Of a stretch of 35,034 nt of DNA, positions 30,952-35,034 are shown in pieces. The first letter of the stretch is position 1; each line of letters starts with the position of its first letter. The stretch comes from an uncultured Polaromonas sp. (GTDB taxonomy: Bacteria; Pseudomonadota; Gammaproteobacteria; Burkholderiales; Burkholderiaceae): contig CAMLDT010000008.1 of the NCBI GenBank assembly GCA_946479075.1, forward strand, positions 1-35,034, given 5' to 3'. The notes under the pieces were generated by a model. That model was not told the origin of the DNA and made no database searches. It saw only the letters and a list, made by a program, of their open reading frames with translations. The position numbers were made by a program, and so were the translations under genes.

Positions 30952-32130
30952 ATGTCTGGGTGGAGTTGCCTTCCGGGGTTGCTGTTGGTGTTGTGGGGGC
31001 CTGCCGTGCATTTCAAGCTGTTTTACCAACTCGCCAAAAAGTCCGTTTCGGCCTGGATCGACGACTACGCGCCCAGCATGGGCGCGGCCATTTCCTACTA
31101 CACCGTCTTTTCCATCGCGCCGCTGCTGATCATCGTGATCGCTGTCGCGGGCCTGGTCTGGGGCCGTGACGCGGTACAGGGTGAAATCGTCAACCAGTTG
31201 ACCGGCCTGATCGGCCAGGACGGCGCCACCGGTGTGCAGGCGCTGATTGAAAGCGCCAACAAGCCGGCCAAAGGCGTGATCGCCACGGTGGTCAGCGTGG
31301 CGGTGCTGCTGATCGGCGCGACCACGGTGTTTGCCGAGCTTCAAAGTGCGCTGGACCGCGTCTGGGACGTGCCGCCTTCGCAGAAGGCGTCTGGCCTGTG
31401 GGCCACGCTGCGGGCGCGCCTGCTGTCGCTGGGTTTCATCCTGGGCCTGGGTTTTTTGCTCTCGGTGTCGCTGGTCATCAGCGCCGGTGTCGCGGCCTTC
31501 GGCGCCTGGGCCCACGGCCTGTTTCCGGGCTGGGAACTGCTGCTGCAGCTGCTCAACACGGTGGTCTCGCTGGGCATTTCGAGCCTGCTGTTCGCGATGA
31601 TTTTCAAGCTGATGCCGCAGGCCACCGTCAGCTGGCGCGATGTCTGGGTCGGCGCCGCCGTGACCGCCGTGCTGTTCGAGATCGGCAAGGCGCTGATCGG
31701 CCTGTACATCGGCAAAAGCAGCGTCACATCTTCCTTTGCCGCAGCCGGCTCGCTGGTGGTGCTGCTGCTGTGGGTGTATTACTCGGCGCAGATCTTCCTG
31801 CTCGGGGCCGAATTCACCTGGGTATTTGCGCATGAACATGGCTCGCTGTGGGAGAAAGCGGACAGCAGCGCCCGGGCTGCAGCCGGCGCCGCGGGCAAAG
31901 ATGGCAGTGTGCTCGCCCCGGCGGTGAAAGCGCCCCATCGCAGCGAGGCAGCGGGCAAGGCGGTGGCGGCGCCGGCTCCAGCCGCCCAGCCCACGCGCCA
32001 GCAGCCTGAGAGCTCCACCCTGGCACAGCGGGCGGCGGTGTATGGCGCCGGCGCCGCCAGCCTGCTGGTGCTGTCATTGCTGCTGAAAAAAAGCCATCCA
32101 CGGCGGCGGCCACTGGCCGACCGGCCCTGA
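30952..32130 (+). CDS. YihY/BrkB-family membrane protein with extra C-terminal segment
   Basis: The 392-residue inner-membrane protein has the YihY (formerly RNase BN-like) core: SMGAAISYYTVFSIAPLLII, GLIGQDGA, ATTVFAELQSALDRVWDVPP, WRDVWVGAAVTAVLFEIGKA and LLLWVYYSAQIFLLGAEFTW. Function is unknown. After the core comes a linker of about 60 residues rich in Ala, Pro and Lys, then an extra hydrophobic segment (YGAGAASLLVLSLLLKK) and a basic tail. Core members are usually near 290-320 residues. The ATG at 30952 was chosen, as the frame upstream is not protein-like; a start at FKLFYQLA (near 31012) is also possible. Confidence 0.9.
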   Translation: MSGWSCLPGLLLVLWGPAVHFKLFYQLAKKSVSAWIDDYAPSMGAAISYYTVFSIAPLLIIVIAVAGLVWGRDAVQGEIVNQLTGLIGQDGATGVQALIESANKPAKGVIATVVSVAVLLIGATTVFAELQSALDRVWDVPPSQKASGLWATLRARLLSLGFILGLGFLLSVSLVISAGVAAFGAWAHGLFPGWELLLQLLNTVVSLGISSLLFAMIFKLMPQATVSWRDVWVGAAVTAVLFEIGKALIGLYIGKSSVTSSFAAAGSLVVLLLWVYYSAQIFLLGAEFTWVFAHEHGSLWEKADSSARAAAGAAGKDGSVLAPAVKAPHRSEAAGKAVAAPAPAAQPTRQQPESSTLAQRAAVYGAGAASLLVLSLLLKKSHPRRRPLADRP

Positions 32131-32150
32131 AAAAGCCGAGGGCCCCACAT

Positions 32151-33194
32151 CTACTTTCTCAGGTAAATCTGGTCAAACGATCCGCCGTCGGCAAAGTGGT
32201 CCTTGTCGGCCCTGGCCCAGCCACCGAAGGCCTGGTCGATGGTGAACAGGTTCAGCTTGGGGAACTGCCTGGCGTATTTGGCGATGGCCTTTTGCGACAC
32301 GGCCGGACGGTAAAAATTCTTCCCGGCAATGTCCTGACCTTCTTCGGAATACAAATACTTCAGGTACTCCTCGGCCACGGCGCGTGTCCCCTTTCTGTCG
32401 ACGTTCTTGTCAACCACGGCAACCGCCGGCTCAGCCAGGATGGACAGCGACGGGTAGACCACGTCGACCTTGCTGCCGAATTCCTTTTCAATCAGGTAGG
32501 CCTCGTTTTCCCAGGAGATGAACACATCGCCCTGGTTGCGCTGCGCGAAGGTGATCGACGAGCCGCGGGCGCCGGTGTCGAGCACCGGCACGTTGGCATA
32601 CAGCTTGGCGACAAATTCCCTGGCCTGCGCGTCGCCGCCGAACTTGCGTTTTGCAAATTCCCAAGCCGCCAGGTAGTTCCAGCGGGCGCCGCCCGAGGTC
32701 TTGGGGTTGGGCGTGATGACGCTCACGCCAGGCTTGATCAGGTCATCCCAGTCCTTGATCCCCTTGGGGTTGCCCTGGCGAACCACCAGCACGATGGTCG
32801 AGGTGTAGGGCGAGGAATTGTGTGGCAGCTTTTTCTGCCAGTCGGCCGCCAGCCAGCCGCCGTTCTTGACCAGTGCATCGGTGTCGCCGGCCAGCGCCAG
32901 GGTGGCCACGTCGGCGTCCAGCCCGTCGATGATCGAGCGCGCCTGCTTGCCGGAGCCGCCGTGCGACTGTTTGATGGTCACGTCCTGGTTGGCCTTGGCT
33001 TTCCAGTATTTGGCGAACGCGGCGTTGAACGCCACGTAGAGCTCACGCGTCGGGTCGTAAGACACGTTGAGCAGGGTCACCGGTGGTTTGGCAGCCGGCG
33101 GTGTTTGTGCCAGCACGGCACCGGCCGACCCTGCCAGCGCAACGGCTACTGCGAGGCGGGTGGAAACATTCATAAAATAGCGGCGAGTAGTCAT
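32151..33194 (-). CDS. Second periplasmic sulfate-binding protein (orphan receptor)
   Basis: The 347-residue protein belongs to the Sbp/CysP family and is a paralog of the protein at 11459-12451. It has a signal peptide ([16 protein letters not shown] then Gln). Shared blocks are [76 protein letters not shown] and [20 protein letters not shown]. No permease or ATPase is beside it, so it probably feeds the CysTWA complex encoded 20 kb away, or one elsewhere. The start MTTRRYF at 33194 has AGGAAAG upstream; the inner ATG (MNVSTRL) lacks one. It converges with the YihY gene, 20 bp apart. Confidence 0.95.
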   Translation of the reverse strand: MTTRRYFMNVSTRLAVAVALAGSAGAVLAQTPPAAKPPVTLLNVSYDPTRELYVAFNAAFAKYWKAKANQDVTIKQSHGGSGKQARSIIDGLDADVATLALAGDTDALVKNGGWLAADWQKKLPHNSSPYTSTIVLVVRQGNPKGIKDWDDLIKPGVSVITPNPKTSGGARWNYLAAWEFAKRKFGGDAQAREFVAKLYANVPVLDTGARGSSITFAQRNQGDVFISWENEAYLIEKEFGSKVDVVYPSLSILAEPAVAVVDKNVDRKGTRAVAEEYLKYLYSEEGQDIAGKNFYRPAVSQKAIAKYARQFPKLNLFTIDQAFGGWARADKDHFADGGSFDQIYLRK

Positions 33195-33340
33195 GGTTCT
33201 TTGCTTTCCTGGGTCCAATGCATTTGCATGCGAAGTAAGTAAGAAACTGGATTCTGGAAGCCCCGACACAAAACAGGAACGAACAAGATTTCATTTCCTG
33301 ATAGCCAAAACATCTATACCTCTCACGAAAGAAAAGCCAC

Positions 33341-33613
33341 ATGGCACGCACCGTCAACTGCATCAAACTGGGCCGCGAAGCCGAAGGCCTGGATTTCCCG
33401 CCCTACCCCGGTCCGCTGGGCAAACGCCTGTGGGAAGAAGTCAGCAAGGAAGCCTGGGCCGACTGGATGAAGCAGCAGACCATGCTGGTCAATGAAAACC
33501 GCCTGAACCTGGCCGACGCGCGCGCCCGCCAGTACCTGGCGCGGCAGATGGAAAACCACTTCTTCGGCACCGGCGCCGACAAAGTCCAGGGCTACATCCC
33601 GCCCGCGGCCTGA
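33341..33613 (+). CDS. yggX: YggX, Fe(II)-trafficking/oxidative damage protection protein
   Basis: The 90-residue protein matches YggX throughout: [58 protein letters not shown] and a C-terminal GYIPP. The single conserved Cys (Cys7) is present. YggX protects Fe-S clusters from oxidation. It is divergent from the second sulfate-binding protein and is followed, 3 bp after its stop, by a repeat B copy. Confidence 0.96.
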   Translation: MARTVNCIKLGREAEGLDFPPYPGPLGKRLWEEVSKEAWADWMKQQTMLVNENRLNLADARARQYLARQMENHFFGTGADKVQGYIPPAA

Positions 33614-33616
33614 AGC

Positions 33617-33672
33617 CCCACGCTTGTCGCTTCGCGAGCCTTCGGTGCGCAGCCCCTTTCACACGATGAGGG
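33617..33672 (+). repeat. Repeat B, left-half type, copy downstream of yggX
   Basis: It reads CCCCACGCTTGTCGCTTCGC, then GAGCCTTCGGTGCGCAGCCC, then CTTTCACACGATGAGGGG. It is a close relative of the minus-strand copy at 11386-11455. Confidence 0.82.
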
Positions 33673-33699
33673 GTGCCGGGATCTTTGGCGTGGCACTAC

Positions 33700-35034
33700 A
33701 TGCCTGAGTTGATCGAGTGGCTGCCGGACGGCACGCCCTACAGCCCGCGCTTCGGCGACCGTTACCGCAGCGAACTCGGCGGGCTGGCGCAAGCGCGTGA
33801 GGTGTTTTTGCGTGGTTGCGGCATGCCCGAGGCCTGGGCGCACCAGCCGCAGTGGCGCATCCTGGAGACAGGTTTCGGCCTGGGCCTGAATTTCTTGGTC
33901 ACGTGGCAGGCCTGGAAGGCCGACCCGGCACGCCCGCGCCTGCTGCACTTTGTATCGACGGAAGCCTTTCCGGCCAGCGCGGCCGACCTGCTGCGTGCCG
34001 CCACCGCCCACCCGGCGCTGATGCCACTCGCGCAGGCACTGCACGCGCAGTACTGGGGCCTGTTGCCGGGCGTGCACCGGCTGGTGTTTGAGGGCGGCCG
34101 CGTGCTGCTCACGCTCTGCATCGGCGACACCCGGGCGGTCTTGCGCGAACAGCCCTTCGAGGCCGATGCGGTGTATCTCGACGGCTTCAGTCCCGCCAAA
34201 AACCCGGACATCTGGAGCCTGGACACCCTCAAGGCGGTGGCGCGCCACTGCAGGCGCGGCACCCGCATTGCCAGCTGGACGATTGCGCGCCCGGTGCTCG
34301 ACAGCCTGACCCAGTGCGGCTTTGTGGTGCGCAAAACACCCGGCCTGCCGCCCAAACGTGACAACCTGCAGGGTGTGTTCGACCCGCGCTGGGAGCCGCG
34401 CAAGGCCATGTCCTTCAGCCCCGTCACACCGTCGAGCTGCGTTGTCATCGGTGGCGGTCTGGCGGGCGCAGCCGCTGCGGCCAGCCTGGCGCGGCGCGGC
34501 TGGCAGCTTGAGGTGCTGGACAGCCACGCCGCGCCCGCCGGCGGCGCCTCCGGGCTGCCCGCGGGTGTGCTGGTCCCGCACGTCTCCCCGGACGACAGCC
34601 TGCTGTCGCGCCTGTCGCGCTGCGGGGTGCGCGCTACCTGGCAGCAGGCCAGCGCACTGCTGGCGCCGGACGAGGACTGGCTGGCCTGCGGCGTGCTGGA
34701 GCGCCGCCTCGACGGCAGCGGCGGCCTGCCCGTGGACTGGCCCGAAGCCGGCAGCGACTGGAGCGCGGTGGCCGTGGCGTCGCAACTGGCCCAGGCCGGC
34801 CTCGCTGACGACGCGGGGCCCGCCTGCTGGCACCAGCGGGGCGGATGGATCAAGCCGGCACGGCTGGTGCAAGCCCTGCTGGCGCAGCCGGGCATCGCCT
34901 GGCGCGGCGGTGTGTGCGCCGCGCGGCTGCAGCGGAACATCGAAACCGGCCACTGGAAAGTGCTGGATGCCGAGGGCCAGCCTGTCGCCCAGGCCGCCAT
35001 GGTGGTGGTCGCCGGTGGGCACGTCGGCGAGCTC
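33700..35034 (+). CDS. mnmC: MnmC, bifunctional tRNA 5-(methylaminomethyl)-2-thiouridine synthesis enzyme (3' end outside window)
   Basis: MnmC completes mnm5s2U at the tRNA wobble position: an FAD oxidase domain removes the carboxymethyl group, then a SAM methyltransferase domain methylates the amine. The visible 445 codons hold the methyltransferase (IEWLPDGTPYSPRFGDRYRS at the start, ETGFGLGLNFL at 56-66, YLDGFSPAKNPDIW near 159-172) and the start of the FAD domain (VVIGGGLAGAAAAASLARRG from about 248, then GGASGLPAGVLVPHVSPDD). The frame is open to the window end, and the missing part is the rest of the oxidase domain. The ATG at 33700 fits the family start; no good ribosome site is visible. 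Confidence 0.95.
   Translation, partial: MPELIEWLPDGTPYSPRFGDRYRSELGGLAQAREVFLRGCGMPEAWAHQPQWRILETGFGLGLNFLVTWQAWKADPARPRLLHFVSTEAFPASAADLLRAATAHPALMPLAQALHAQYWGLLPGVHRLVFEGGRVLLTLCIGDTRAVLREQPFEADAVYLDGFSPAKNPDIWSLDTLKAVARHCRRGTRIASWTIARPVLDSLTQCGFVVRKTPGLPPKRDNLQGVFDPRWEPRKAMSFSPVTPSSCVVIGGGLAGAAAAASLARRGWQLEVLDSHAAPAGGASGLPAGVLVPHVSPDDSLLSRLSRCGVRATWQQASALLAPDEDWLACGVLERRLDGSGGLPVDWPEAGSDWSAVAVASQLAQAGLADDAGPACWHQRGGWIKPARLVQALLAQPGIAWRGGVCAARLQRNIETGHWKVLDAEGQPVAQAAMVVVAGGHVGEL

Noticed and set aside
33592..35022. Long open frame on the minus strand (476 codons) opposite mnmC
   Set aside because: It is antisense to a clear MnmC frame with conserved motifs; long antisense frames are common in GC-rich DNA. 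Its sequence (Arg/Ala/Gln/His-rich) is not protein-like.
1..35034. CRISPR arrays, tRNA or rRNA genes, transposases, integrases
   Set aside because: I looked for regularly spaced direct repeats, tRNA-like CCA ends with cloverleaf arms and transposase motifs, and saw none that I could support.

Overview
The window is GC-rich, densely coded bacterial chromosome. Its gene content (imuA-imuB-dnaE2, BrnT/BrnA, Bug/TTT receptor, Extensin-like, YggX, MnmC, TrxC) and its interspersed repeats point to a betaproteobacterium of the Comamonadaceae (Polaromonas/Rhodoferax/Variovorax-like). That assignment is inference from protein style and repeat types, not from a database search. I see no rRNA, tRNA, CRISPR array, transposase or prophage.

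Layout. 1-910: C-terminal part of a class III nucleotide cyclase with a duplicated C-terminal module. 1006-6606 (minus): SOS mutagenesis operon imuA-imuB-dnaE2, with a perfect LexA-type box at 6643-6660, divergent from a small lipoprotein gene. 7138-7650: dsbB. 7860-8397: BrnT/BrnA-type toxin-antitoxin pair behind a palindrome. 8414-13053 (minus): sulfate import operon in the order alpha/beta hydrolase, sbp, cysT, cysW, cysA. 13304-15613: LysR regulator divergent from an FMN azoreductase, which faces an NADPH-FMN reductase across a bidirectional terminator. 15792-18929: DUF1003 membrane protein, MATE exporter, two small proteins of unknown role and a UBP-type zinc finger protein. 18962-20653 (minus): FAD oxidoreductase with a cyclic-nucleotide-binding-like N-terminus. 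20850-21116: DUF3606 protein. 21221-25821: probable catabolic island (carboxylesterase, LysR, cupin, Bug receptor, class II aldolase). 25870-28208: Extensin-like protein, AlkB and a second 2OG-Fe(II) oxygenase. 28406-30632 (minus): hypothetical, DsbA-like protein, TrxC, small Cys4 protein, hypothetical. 30952-35034: YihY-family membrane protein, a second sulfate-binding protein, yggX, and mnmC running off the window.

The most unusual signal is the repeats. A roughly 55-60 bp element (repeat A) occurs about eight times, mostly just after stop codons, and two copies appear to lie inside the imuB reading frame. A second set (TTCGACAAGCTCAGG-type REP arms and a CCCCGAGGGGGC-type element) lies in frame inside dnaE2, the start of cysW, and the Extensin-like gene. 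CysW and the Extensin-like protein, which are unrelated, thereby share the peptide [13 protein letters not shown]. The window thus shows several independent cases of intergenic repeats being translated as protein segments, three of them in the SOS mutasome operon.

Functional themes: SOS and alkylation repair (imuABC, AlkB), thiol and flavin redox (DsbB, TrxC, DsbA-like, azoreductase, FMN reductase, FAD enzyme with UBP finger, YggX), and sulfate uptake (one full ABC system plus an orphan binding protein).
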